Shown here piece after piece: positions 43,463-51,472 of a stretch of 64,000 bases of DNA (the first letter of the stretch is position 1; each line of letters starts with the position of its first letter). Position numbers and translations under genes: made by a program. Source of the DNA: Pseudomonas neuropathica (GTDB taxonomy: Bacteria > Pseudomonadota > Gammaproteobacteria > Pseudomonadales > Pseudomonadaceae); contig NZ_JACOPX010000023.1 in assembly GCF_015461835.1 (NCBI RefSeq), forward strand, positions 1-64,000. The letters run 5' to 3'. The notes beneath the pieces were generated by a model. That model made no database searches, was not told where the DNA came from, and saw only the letters and a program-made list of their open reading frames with translations.

Positions 43463-44815
43463 ATGAAGTTCAATAATGCTGACATTGAGCGTCTAGTTGG
43501 CAGAACTCTAATAATAGAATGCTTTGAAGTGGAGTTAACTGAGAATCACGATGATTTACCCATATCATTCAATGGTCCAGGTAGCATCACGGTAGAGTCT
43601 GATGGCAAGCTTTTGTTGAAGATGTATGACTCAACAAAAAAGAGTTCAATGAGTCAGATGATGCGCATCGCCTTTCACCAAGGCACTGGTGTAGTTCCCG
43701 AGTCAGAATATTTCTCTTTAAGGGCGAAAGACTCGAACGGAAATCTATGGCTGGCTCCGCGAAACTATATCAATAACGGTTTGCAACTCACGCCTCACGG
43801 GGCAATCATCGAGTTCTATATTACCGAATTACGGTCGGAGCGCGAGTGGCTACGTACCGATCTTAAGGGAGTTAGTATAGCGAACATTGTCATTGCAGGG
43901 CGCTATCGTCTTCCTTTTAATAAGTTTGAAGACCAAGCAGACGGTTCTTCCTCTGTGACGGGTTTAGAGTTTAGAATTGAAAACGCAGAAATAACGCTGT
44001 CTCAGAAGGCTAAACATCTGACCTTGGATGTCGTCAGCACCTCAGTACAAATAGATCATGATTATATAATAAGAATATCTGAAGCTTTAAGCATAGCCAT
44101 AGGTAGAGAAGCATGGCCATCTTACTATCAGGTGTATAGAGAAGGGGTGCTTTCTTCTTTTGTAAATGGTAAGTCAGATGTTAGTGGGCAGGGAATGGTT
44201 AGGCCTCTTGTTGATGTCTTTCCGTATAAGACTGCAAAGCTTATAACCTTTTTAAATTGCTATATGAAGAACCGAAAAAAAGAGCATGACCACACGGTTT
44301 ATTACTGGAGGCGGCTTTATTACATATCTAACAAGGTTACAGATGTCGCGGCTCTCATTCTCACTGTAAATATTGAAGGGCTGATAAATAACTATTTCCG
44401 AGACGGCAGAACACCTTCGGATACTTTGCTGGGGGAAATTAACCTTAGTAAAAAACGCATTGACTCGTTGAGGCTTCCAGGGAGTACAAAGTCAAGGCTG
44501 AAAAATACCTTGGGCGGAATGAAGAAAATTACGGCTCCCAATATTCTTAGAGCGCTGGCGGACGAAGGGGAAATAATAGAGTCCCATGTAAAGAGCTGGA
44601 ATAACCTAAGACATTCTCTTGCGCACGCTGGTAACATGGAATCCGATGCGGTAACGTTGAGCCGATTTGTTGACGACATAAATAACTGCCTTGATCTGTT
44701 CTATCATCTTATAGGATTAAGTGTTGGATATGATGGTCGCCTCATAAAGGATGGTGACCTATTATCTCCTGCTGAATCAAAGTGTGCGGCAGAGCAACAG
44801 CTTGAGCTATTTTAA
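43463..44815 (+). CDS. Putative abortive-infection protein with C-terminal HEPN motif (ApeA-like)
   Basis: A 450-residue protein. The C-terminal half is helical with NLRHSLAHAG, an R-x4-H motif (R383-H388) of HEPN RNases; the N-terminal half is beta-rich (DLPISFNGPGSITVESDGKLLLKMYD), which recalls the sensing domain of ApeA-type abortive-infection proteins, where HEPN attacks RNA on phage infection. This assignment rests on architecture, not alignment. It is placed right after the spike gene, a common position for phage cargo genes, and is AT-richer than its neighbours. AAGGA precedes ATG 43463. Confidence 0.55.
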   Translation: MKFNNADIERLVGRTLIIECFEVELTENHDDLPISFNGPGSITVESDGKLLLKMYDSTKKSSMSQMMRIAFHQGTGVVPESEYFSLRAKDSNGNLWLAPRNYINNGLQLTPHGAIIEFYITELRSEREWLRTDLKGVSIANIVIAGRYRLPFNKFEDQADGSSSVTGLEFRIENAEITLSQKAKHLTLDVVSTSVQIDHDYIIRISEALSIAIGREAWPSYYQVYREGVLSSFVNGKSDVSGQGMVRPLVDVFPYKTAKLITFLNCYMKNRKKEHDHTVYYWRRLYYISNKVTDVAALILTVNIEGLINNYFRDGRTPSDTLLGEINLSKKRIDSLRLPGSTKSRLKNTLGGMKKITAPNILRALADEGEIIESHVKSWNNLRHSLAHAGNMESDAVTLSRFVDDINNCLDLFYHLIGLSVGYDGRLIKDGDLLSPAESKCAAEQQLELF

Positions 44816-44838
44816 GTAATTGCCATAGGGGTTAAGAG

Positions 44839-45675
44839 ATGGCTGAAATAAAAACTTTCATTGACGCAATACCCGCGCCATTGTGGGGGATAATCGGGAC
44901 CGCCTTTGGTGCGATTCTAACCCTCACAGCTGCGCTGGTCTTGAACTCTGGCAACAACAAAAGATTAAAGATACAGCTGCGCCACGATGAAAGAGAAAAG
45001 AATACCGATCGAATGAACGCTATGCGTCGCGAAGTCTACATGGATGCGATAGCTGAGATGGTCAAGGTTGGTCGTTACTTGGGAGATCTTCCAAGGATTG
45101 ACATCGCTAATAAAAATATCTCTTCAGACTTGCAAGATTTTTACGTCGCTGCGGCTAAGCTCTCATTGGTTTCATCTGATGAAACGCAGAAAGCCGTAGA
45201 TGCTTTAGGTATAGAATATTCCAAGCTGATATTTGTACTGATGCAGCGGGCGACGCCTCTGCACGCCGCTTCATCTGAAATGAAATTGCATGCGAAATAC
45301 TTTGATGAGTTTATGAGTAGCGTCACTAGGGTGACTGCTGGTATTACGAACTTTAATGAAGCTGCTCGAACAGAGCAAAACATCTTCGCTGCTTTGGAGC
45401 GATCATTTAACTTTTTCATGTCGCAGGCGAGAATTCAAGAGGAGCAGAGGGCGGAGGCACATACTCGCTTCAACGATCTATATGCGGAGTATAATCGGCT
45501 ACTTATGTCAGATATGCGTCAAATATCAAAATTGCAAGTAGAGGTTCTCATCGCAATACGCAGGGATTTAGGCGTAGCCACGGATGAACAACACTTAAGG
45601 AATCGGGCCTTGAATCATTATTCTGAAATTTCCAAATCAGTGGATGATGCTATAGATGAGATTCAATCTCACTGA
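44839..45675 (+). CDS. Single-pass membrane protein with long helical domain
   Basis: A 278-residue protein with one membrane segment (LWGIIGTAFGAILTLTAALVL, residues about 15-36) and a mostly helical cytosolic part. Architecture is like that of 40414-40944 (short N-terminal helix, then coiled helices), but I cannot claim homology. It lies 23 bases after the HEPN gene on the same strand, so the two may form an operon with a membrane component. Function unknown. Confidence 0.62.
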   Translation: MAEIKTFIDAIPAPLWGIIGTAFGAILTLTAALVLNSGNNKRLKIQLRHDEREKNTDRMNAMRREVYMDAIAEMVKVGRYLGDLPRIDIANKNISSDLQDFYVAAAKLSLVSSDETQKAVDALGIEYSKLIFVLMQRATPLHAASSEMKLHAKYFDEFMSSVTRVTAGITNFNEAARTEQNIFAALERSFNFFMSQARIQEEQRAEAHTRFNDLYAEYNRLLMSDMRQISKLQVEVLIAIRRDLGVATDEQHLRNRALNHYSEISKSVDDAIDEIQSH

Positions 45676-45681
45676 CCCCGA

Positions 45682-45978
45682 TTACTCTAACCGGCACCAC
45701 CAAGATTGTGCGTAGGCGCAACCATCGATGTACTCAATGCCGCTCAAAACGAACCCCGTAACCGCCATCCCTGCCAAGGTTGCATCAAGCAAACGTGGTA
45801 ACGGATCCGGGTCGAGTGGCATTCCCACCTCAACACGGGCAACGTTTGCTGCCCGACCTAACTCATGACAGTCAGTCGAGTTGACCATTACATTGCCCCG
45901 AATCGCCGGGTAGCGACGCCGCTCCTTCGGATCCAGCGCAACACCACGTAGACGCATAGGCGTGACCAATACGTGCAT
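45682..45978 (-). CDS. Small protein, second gene of a LexA-controlled pair
   Basis: A 98-residue protein with a strand-rich N-terminus (MHVLVTPMRLRGVALDPKERRRYP) and one hydrophobic stretch (LLDATLAGMAVTGFVLSGIEYI). It is 8 bases downstream of the next gene, with AGGAAAAG before the ATG, so it is co-transcribed from the SOS box at 46264. Similar unnamed genes occur in Pseudomonas prophages to my memory. Role unknown. Confidence 0.62.
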   Translation of the reverse strand: MHVLVTPMRLRGVALDPKERRRYPAIRGNVMVNSTDCHELGRAANVARVEVGMPLDPDPLPRLLDATLAGMAVTGFVLSGIEYIDGCAYAQSWWCRLE

Positions 45979-45986
45979 GGCTTTTC

Positions 45987-46238
45987 CTACTCGTCAGCGT
46001 CGAGGTCAAGTAACGACTCAACCGCGTAGGCTAGCGCCGCATCCGCTAACTCAAGCAAGTCGCCAAGTTCGTCAGCATCAATCACCAGGCCTTGGTGCAA
46101 CGCATGCGCTTGCCTGAGCAGCGCTTTGTGATGGGCACCAGGCATTGCAAGCAACGATACCTCATCACGCAACATGATCAGCCACTGCGCCATCGCGGGA
46201 GCTTCAGTGGTTAGGGTTTTCGCAGATTCTATATTCAT
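45987..46238 (-). CDS. Small helical protein, first gene of a LexA-controlled pair
   Basis: An 83-residue protein, almost all helical (APAMAQWLIMLRDEVSLLAMPGAHHKALLRQAHAL, DADELGDLLELADAALAYAVESLLD). No motif recognised. The perfect LexA box lies 26 bases upstream of its ATG, so damage should switch it on. Confidence 0.62.
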   Translation of the reverse strand: MNIESAKTLTTEAPAMAQWLIMLRDEVSLLAMPGAHHKALLRQAHALHQGLVIDADELGDLLELADAALAYAVESLLDLDADE

Positions 46239-46263
46239 CGGCCATGACTACCTTGCTCAAGCA

Positions 46264-46279
46264 CTGTATATGCAAACAG
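46264..46279 (-). promoter_or_regulatory. LexA (SOS) box
   Basis: CTGT-ATATGCAA-ACAG exactly fits CTGT-N8-ACAG, the gamma-proteobacterial SOS consensus. It lies upstream of the 46238-45682 gene pair and probably overlaps its promoter. Confidence 0.8.
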
Positions 46280-47445
46280 TATATCGGTATACGGACTCCT
46301 CAACATCAGCGGAGCGACTGACGGCAATTGGCGACCCCTGAAGTTGTTTGCGCCTGTTTTTATGCCTGGAACTGATCGTCCCTTGGAAAACCCTACAGCT
46401 AAGAAAAAATCTGCTGAAAAAGCACTTATCCCCCTCCCGCCGACGGGCCTTGCGTCCTTTTTTTGTGCAAATCGCGATGTAGTGCAAATGATCCTGCAGC
46501 CCAGGCGGTCCGTGGGGCGTCGTAGCAAGGCGGGCGTTTCACAATGTGCAAAGTTTTGAAGAGAAATGCAGCGCGCTTGCACAGGGGGGCAGGGCGCGGC
46601 AGCGGGGGGCGGGTCGCTGAGGTGCCCGGTTTGATTGGTCGAAGACTTTGAAAACTCGGGTTTCAGCAGGTTTTAACGGCGGGCGTATTCGTCTACGTCT
46701 GAAACCTGGCTGACTTCTCAGGCTGCAGAATTTCGCTGTAGCCCGCACAGATCAAGGGTTGCGGGCTATTTGATGCGTTTCAAAGTCTCACACGCAGCGC
46801 GGGAGTTCAGGAGCGGGCCACTGTCAGGCCTGGTCGATCACCAAAAACTCTTTCTTGGGTAGTCCCTTCCATACGTGTAAGTGGTGTTGGGCGTGTCAGA
46901 AAACGGCTCAACACCCCGGATTCATTGGGGATCGCTGCTTACAGTGTGAGTGTAGGAAACTGTATGTGGAATTTTTACTGCGCTGAAAGCCTTGTAAATC
47001 AAGGGCTTGGGAGAATTCAAGCTTACAGGTGCCGACTGTTAGGTAAAAACAGCCTTCCGACAGTTCACTTACAGTAATAGAGAGACCTCTATCCCTCTAA
47101 CTATAAGGGATACAGAGAATCTACATCTCTCACTTACACTTCTTACGTGCTTTTGAGCACAGGGCAGGGAAAAAATTTTCCGTCGCGAAGGGTGTGTGGT
47201 CAACACATTGCGCACTTTGGGAACCGGGCACTCTGCATCGTCTCCCATCCTCAATCTGAAGGAGGTCAATGTGTGTCCCTATGAGGCCTTCCCGTCAGCG
47301 CAATTCTAAGCGTGCATCGGTGGCGGTTTTAACAACCATTGAAGCGGGGAAGGGGGGCAGTGCAATCGTAATCAGCTTTTGCAGCTGATTACGATCTCTT
47401 TAAGCAGATACAACACGCGACAATTTCCGAGGCGTGGAGAGTGCG
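46280..47445. other. Large intergenic region without a supported gene
   Basis: About 1.17 kb. Frames at 46235-46582 and others are short, lack ribosome sites and are not protein-like. Visible structure: a TATCCCT...AGGGATA inverted repeat (47090-47112), AGGGATACAGA (47106-47116) shared with the left island end, and the hairpin at 47365. Likely eroded gene remains near the right end of the island. Confidence 0.5.
47365..47395 (-). terminator. 13-bp perfect hairpin, likely terminator of the 47446 gene
   Basis: ATCGTAATCAGCT (47365-47377) and AGCTGATTACGAT (47383-47395), loop TTTGC. It lies 50 bases beyond the 3' end of the minus-strand gene. There is no strong U-run on that strand, so the assignment is moderate. 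Confidence 0.55.
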
Positions 47446-48474
47446 TCATTTGTGGCTTTTCTTCGCTTTTGCTACAAGACGTTCAAGTTCATCGACTTCT
47501 TCTTTGCTCAGATCGCTATCGTCAGGTGCATCTGAGTCGATATCGGCCTCAGGCTCTTTCCGGCCTGGATCGATAGGCGCGGCTAGAAGCTTCGGTTCTG
47601 GACGCATAAGAGCGCGTGGAGAGGCGCCCGGTTGGGCTTCCATTTCAGAGCTTATCGCCCCTACCTCAAGTAGCTTCGACGTGCCGTTAACCATTTGCCT
47701 TTTCAGCAATTCTGCTTGCTCAGGTGATATCGCGCCGGCCTCTTTCATATCGTGGATCTGCTGGATGACCGGTAGCGACTCAGCGATAGTTTGTATGCAC
47801 AACGAGACGTGCACATGACGATGGAAAACGCGCCGATCCCAGATCGCTAGCAAGGTCTCCTTAAAGATTTCCATCACCTTAGCGAGTCCCAGGAAGTCAA
47901 AGGACTTATCGCTGCCGGAGTCTATAGCTACTACCGCCAAATCGTTGTGGCTTTCGCCCTCCATCGTGGCAATAGCTTGGTAAATCTCGGTCACACCCTG
48001 GAGCGTAAGGATAAGTCGATCAGGAGTAGATCGTTGATCGTGATCTTCTACCAACAAAATGCTCAACGTATCCATGCCGCTAGCTAACAGCGCCTTGCTT
48101 TCAGCCTCAGTCTGGTCGACATAATCCCGCTCCAGCATGCCTACTAGACGAGGCAGGTACTCCAATGCGAAGTGGAGGTTTCGCGAATAGGTCCACAGGT
48201 CGGGACTTTCAAGAGCCGACGCACTTTGCCACCAGTCTGGATCTTGGAGGTCATCAAGCCCCATCACCTCAAGAACCTGTTTTTCGGCGCTCGTGTAGTG
48301 GGAAACGCGGAGGGCGTAATCAAGAAACGTGCGGAAGTGGAATGCGGACTCTCGAGTTTCAACATCTTTCTTGCGACTGATGCTCAACAGTTCATTGAAC
48401 ATGTTGTGCAATGAAGTCTCTTCGATGTCATCGACTACGGTGTTGACCGCTTTTATAAGGGCTTGACGTCTCAT
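47446..48474 (-). CDS. Uncharacterised protein at the right end of the island
   Basis: A 342-residue soluble protein. It is helical, with acidic C-terminal tail (EADIDSDAPDDSDLSKEEVDELERLVAKAKKSHK). The middle (IQQIHDMKEAGAISPEQAELLKRQMVNGTSKLLEVGAISSEMEA) repeats AISxE-type phrases at two spots. No family recognised. GGAG precedes ATG 48474; it is transcribed away from the tRNA-Leu gene on the same strand. Confidence 0.65.
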   Translation of the reverse strand: MRRQALIKAVNTVVDDIEETSLHNMFNELLSISRKKDVETRESAFHFRTFLDYALRVSHYTSAEKQVLEVMGLDDLQDPDWWQSASALESPDLWTYSRNLHFALEYLPRLVGMLERDYVDQTEAESKALLASGMDTLSILLVEDHDQRSTPDRLILTLQGVTEIYQAIATMEGESHNDLAVVAIDSGSDKSFDFLGLAKVMEIFKETLLAIWDRRVFHRHVHVSLCIQTIAESLPVIQQIHDMKEAGAISPEQAELLKRQMVNGTSKLLEVGAISSEMEAQPGASPRALMRPEPKLLAAPIDPGRKEPEADIDSDAPDDSDLSKEEVDELERLVAKAKKSHK

Positions 48475-48597
48475 TTCAGCTCCATCTTTAAATCGACTGT
48501 TTATCGAAGCCAGGCAGATGCTGGGTCGATTGATCGGTAGGCACGTTCACGAACTGGCAGCTCACGACCGAACGCTTACGCCACTTTTACGCCACGC

Positions 48598-48628
48598 AAA
48601 AAAAAAGGCCTTGATAATCAAGGCCTTT
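48598..48628 (-). terminator. Terminator of tRNA-Leu
   Basis: AAAGGCCTTGA (48604-48614) and TCAAGGCCTTT (48618-48628) form an 11-bp stem with TAA loop; on the minus strand it is followed by nine Us. A diverged copy is at 35203-35225. Confidence 0.85.
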
Positions 48629-48639
48629 CTTCATTGTGC

Positions 48640-48724
48640 TGGTGCCCCGAGGGAGACTCGAACTCCCACTCCTTTCGAAAACGGATTTTGAATCCGCCGC
48701 GTCTACCAATTCCGCCATCAGGGC
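48640..48724 (-). tRNA. tRNA-Leu(CAA)
   Basis: An 85-base cloverleaf on the minus strand. The acceptor 5' end GCCC pairs with the 3' end GGGC before an encoded CCA. The anticodon loop TTCAAAA gives anticodon CAA, with stem GCGGA/TCCGT. The long variable arm (TTTCGAAAGGAGT region) and GTTCGAGTC T-loop are class II tRNA features. Its 3' end is the island integration target. It also precedes queA. Confidence 0.95.
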
Positions 48725-48831
48725 TCAATGGCGGCGAAGTATAGAGATGAGATTACCGTCGGTCAATCAGGTACATAGAGAATTTTCGATATTTCCGCTA
48801 GACTTTCCGGCCCTGCTAGACGAACCCCATC

Positions 48832-49896
48832 ATGCGCGTTGCTGACTTTACTTTCGAGCTCCCTGATTCGCTGATCGCCCGCCACCCTTTGGCCGAGCGT
48901 CGCGGTAGTCGCCTGCTGACCCTTGACGGGCCGAGCGGCGCCCTCGCACACCGTCAATTCACTGATTTGCTTGAGCATTTGCGCCCGGGCGATTTGATGG
49001 TGTTCAACAATACCCGGGTGATTCCGGCGCGGCTGTTCGGGCAGAAAGCGTCCGGCGGCAAGCTGGAAATCCTCGTTGAGCGGGTGCTCGATACGCACCG
49101 CGTGCTGGCCCATGTGCGTTCCAGCAAGTCGCCGAAGCCGGGTTCGAAGATCCTTATCGACGGTGGTGGCGAGGCAGAAATGCTTGCGCGTCACGATGCG
49201 TTGTTCGAACTGGGCTTCGCGGAAGAAGTGTTGCCGCTGCTCGATCGCGTCGGGCACATGCCGTTGCCTCCTTATATAGACCGCCCGGACGAAGGCTCGG
49301 ATCGCGAGCGTTATCAGACCGTGTACGCCGAGAAACTCGGTGCGGTGGCGGCGCCGACCGCTGGGCTGCATTTCGATCAGTCGCTGATGGAAGCGATTGC
49401 GGCCAAGGGCGTCGAAACCACGTTCGTCACGCTGCACGTGGGCGCGGGGACGTTCCAGCCGGTGCGCGTCGAGAAGCTTGAAGATCACCACATGCACACC
49501 GAGTGGCTGGAAGTCGGTCAGGACGTGGTCGACGCGGTCGCAGCGTGCCGCGCGCGCGGTGGTCGCGTGATTGCCGTCGGCACCACCAGCGTGCGTTCGC
49601 TGGAAAGTGCCGCGCGCGATGGCGTGCTCAAGCCGTTCAGTGGCGACACCGATATCTTTATCTTCCCGGGCCGGCCGTTCCATGTGGTCGATGCCCTGGT
49701 GACCAATTTCCATTTGCCGGAATCGACGCTGTTGATGCTGGTTTCGGCATTTGCCGGTTATCCGGAAACCATGGCCGCCTACAAGGCCGCCGTGGACAAC
49801 GGTTACCGCTTTTTCAGCTACGGTGATGCGATGTTCATCACCCGTAATCCCGCACCTACTGCCCCTAAAGAAACCGGCCCAGAGGAAACAGAATGA
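48832..49896 (+). CDS. queA: S-adenosylmethionine:tRNA ribosyltransferase-isomerase QueA
   Basis: A 354-residue enzyme that transfers the ribose of SAM to preQ1-tRNA in queuosine synthesis. The start MRVADFTFELPDSLIARHPLAERRGSRLLTLD and PTAGLHFDQSLMEAI are characteristic. The stop overlaps the tgt ATG (ATGA), coupling the two steps of the pathway. Confidence 0.96.
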   Translation: MRVADFTFELPDSLIARHPLAERRGSRLLTLDGPSGALAHRQFTDLLEHLRPGDLMVFNNTRVIPARLFGQKASGGKLEILVERVLDTHRVLAHVRSSKSPKPGSKILIDGGGEAEMLARHDALFELGFAEEVLPLLDRVGHMPLPPYIDRPDEGSDRERYQTVYAEKLGAVAAPTAGLHFDQSLMEAIAAKGVETTFVTLHVGAGTFQPVRVEKLEDHHMHTEWLEVGQDVVDAVAACRARGGRVIAVGTTSVRSLESAARDGVLKPFSGDTDIFIFPGRPFHVVDALVTNFHLPESTLLMLVSAFAGYPETMAAYKAAVDNGYRFFSYGDAMFITRNPAPTAPKETGPEETE

Positions 49897-51026
49897 GTCG
49901 CGAATGTCGCATGTCCTTTGAACTTCTGGCCACCGATGGCAAGGCCCGGCGTGGTCGCCTGACTTTCCCGCGTGGCACCGTCGAGACCCCGGCGTTCATG
50001 CCGGTGGGCACTTACGGCACGGTCAAGGGCATGTTGCCGCGTGACATCGTTGCCACTGGCGCAGAAATCATTCTGGGCAACACCTTCCACCTGTGGCTGC
50101 GCCCTGGCACCCAAGTGATCAAGGAACACGGCGACCTGCACGATTTCATGCAGTGGAAAGGCCCGATCCTCACCGACTCCGGTGGCTTCCAGGTGTTCAG
50201 CCTCGGCGCGATGCGCAAGATCAAGGAGGAGGGCGTGACCTTCGCCTCCCCGGTCGACGGCGCCAAAGTGTTCATGGGCCCGGAAGAATCGATGCAGGTG
50301 CAGCGTGATCTCGGCTCCGACATCGTGATGATCTTCGATGAATGCACGCCATATCCGGCTGACGAAGACGTCGCTCGCGTATCGATGGAATTGTCGCTGC
50401 GTTGGGCCCAGCGTTCGAAAAATGCCCACGGTGAAAACACCGCGGCGCTGTTCGGTATCGTGCAGGGCGGCATGCACCAGGATCTGCGCATGCGCTCGCT
50501 GGAAGGTCTCGACAAGATCGGCTTCGATGGTCTGGCCATCGGCGGTCTGTCGGTCGGTGAGCCGAAGCACGAGATGATCAAAGTCCTGGATTATCTGCCG
50601 GGCATGATGCCGGCTGACAAACCTCGTTACCTTATGGGCGTTGGCAAACCGGAAGATCTGGTTGAGGGTGTGCGCCGCGGTGTGGACATGTTCGATTGCG
50701 TGATGCCAACCCGTAATGCCCGCAATGGGCATCTGTTCATTGATACAGGCGTGCTGAAGATCCGTAACGCGTTCCATCGCCATGATGAATCGCCGCTGGA
50801 TCCGACCTGCGATTGCTATACCTGCCAGAACTTCTCCCGCGCTTATCTGCATCACCTGGACAAGTGCGGCGAAATGCTGGGAAGCATGCTCAATACCATC
50901 CATAACTTGCGTCATTATCAGGTGCTGATGGCTGGTTTGCGCGAGGCTATTCAACAGGGTACATTGGCCGCCTTTGTCGATGCCTTCTACGCCAAACGCG
51001 GGCTCCCCGTTCCGCCTTTGGACTGA
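49893..51026 (+). CDS. tgt: Queuine/preQ1 tRNA-guanine transglycosylase
   Basis: A 377-residue enzyme swapping guanine-34 for preQ1 in tRNAs for Asn, Asp, His, Tyr. The catalytic Asp segments TDSGGFQVFSLG and FDCVMPTRNARNG and the zinc site CDCYTCQNFSRAYLHHL are intact. ATG 49893 has AGAGGA at good spacing; the family-like start MSFELLATDGKARR is six codons later, without a ribosome site, so the longer form is likely. Confidence 0.96.
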   Translation: MSRECRMSFELLATDGKARRGRLTFPRGTVETPAFMPVGTYGTVKGMLPRDIVATGAEIILGNTFHLWLRPGTQVIKEHGDLHDFMQWKGPILTDSGGFQVFSLGAMRKIKEEGVTFASPVDGAKVFMGPEESMQVQRDLGSDIVMIFDECTPYPADEDVARVSMELSLRWAQRSKNAHGENTAALFGIVQGGMHQDLRMRSLEGLDKIGFDGLAIGGLSVGEPKHEMIKVLDYLPGMMPADKPRYLMGVGKPEDLVEGVRRGVDMFDCVMPTRNARNGHLFIDTGVLKIRNAFHRHDESPLDPTCDCYTCQNFSRAYLHHLDKCGEMLGSMLNTIHNLRHYQVLMAGLREAIQQGTLAAFVDAFYAKRGLPVPPLD

Positions 51027-51069
51027 GTTTTCTGACCCCAAGATTCAACATTTGCAACTGGAGTGCTAA

Positions 51070-51408
51070 ATGAGCTTTTTTATCTCTAACGCCATGGCTG
51101 ACGCGGCTGCACCGGCTGCTGCCGGCCCAATGGGCGGCGGTTTCGAGTGGATTTTCCTGGTCGGCTTCCTGGTCATCTTCTACCTGATGATCTGGCGTCC
51201 ACAGGCCAAGCGCGCCAAAGAGCAGAAGAACCTGCTGAGCAGCCTGCAGAAGGGCGACGAAGTGGTTACCACCGGCGGTATCGCTGGCAAGATCACCAAA
51301 GTGGCCGATGACTTCGTGGTTCTGGAAGTTTCCGACACCGTGGAAATGAAGTTCCAGAAAGGCGCCATCGCCGCCACGCTGCCAAAAGGCACGCTGAAAG
51401 CGATCTGA
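51070..51408 (+). CDS. yajC: Sec translocon accessory subunit YajC
   Basis: A 112-residue protein with one membrane helix (FEWIFLVGFLVIFYLMIWRPQAKR) and a cytosolic basic tail. YajC associates with SecDF. SD GGAG precedes the ATG. It is part of the tgt-yajC-secD-secF cluster. Confidence 0.95.
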   Translation: MSFFISNAMADAAAPAAAGPMGGGFEWIFLVGFLVIFYLMIWRPQAKRAKEQKNLLSSLQKGDEVVTTGGIAGKITKVADDFVVLEVSDTVEMKFQKGAIAATLPKGTLKAI

Positions 51409-51432
51409 AGCAACAACTTCTACTCAATCGAC

Positions 51433-51451
51433 GGGGCGCGCAAGGCGCCCC
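51433..51451 (+). other. Hairpin between yajC and secD
   Basis: GGGGCGC (51433-51439) pairs with GCGCCCC (51445-51451) around GCAAG. There is no T-run, so it may be an RNA stability or partial-attenuation element rather than a terminator. Confidence 0.4.
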
Positions 51452-51472
51452 GCGTTCATAACGGGCGGCGTG

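Larger units (their letters stand above)
35234..48658. mobile_element. tRNA-Leu-associated genomic island (apparently non-mobile)
   Basis: The 13.4 kb between the two direct repeats of the tRNA-Leu 3' end. It has several AT-rich genes (especially 37.65-40.95 kb and 43.4-45.7 kb), remnants of an integrase and of phage tail genes, and many uncharacterised proteins. No complete integrase, transfer or replication gene is present, so it is likely to be a decayed island carrying retained cargo. Confidence 0.7.

Noticed and set aside
46235..46582. 115-residue minus-strand frame containing the LexA box
   Set aside because: No ribosome site, unlikely composition, and it would run over the SOS promoter of the real gene pair.
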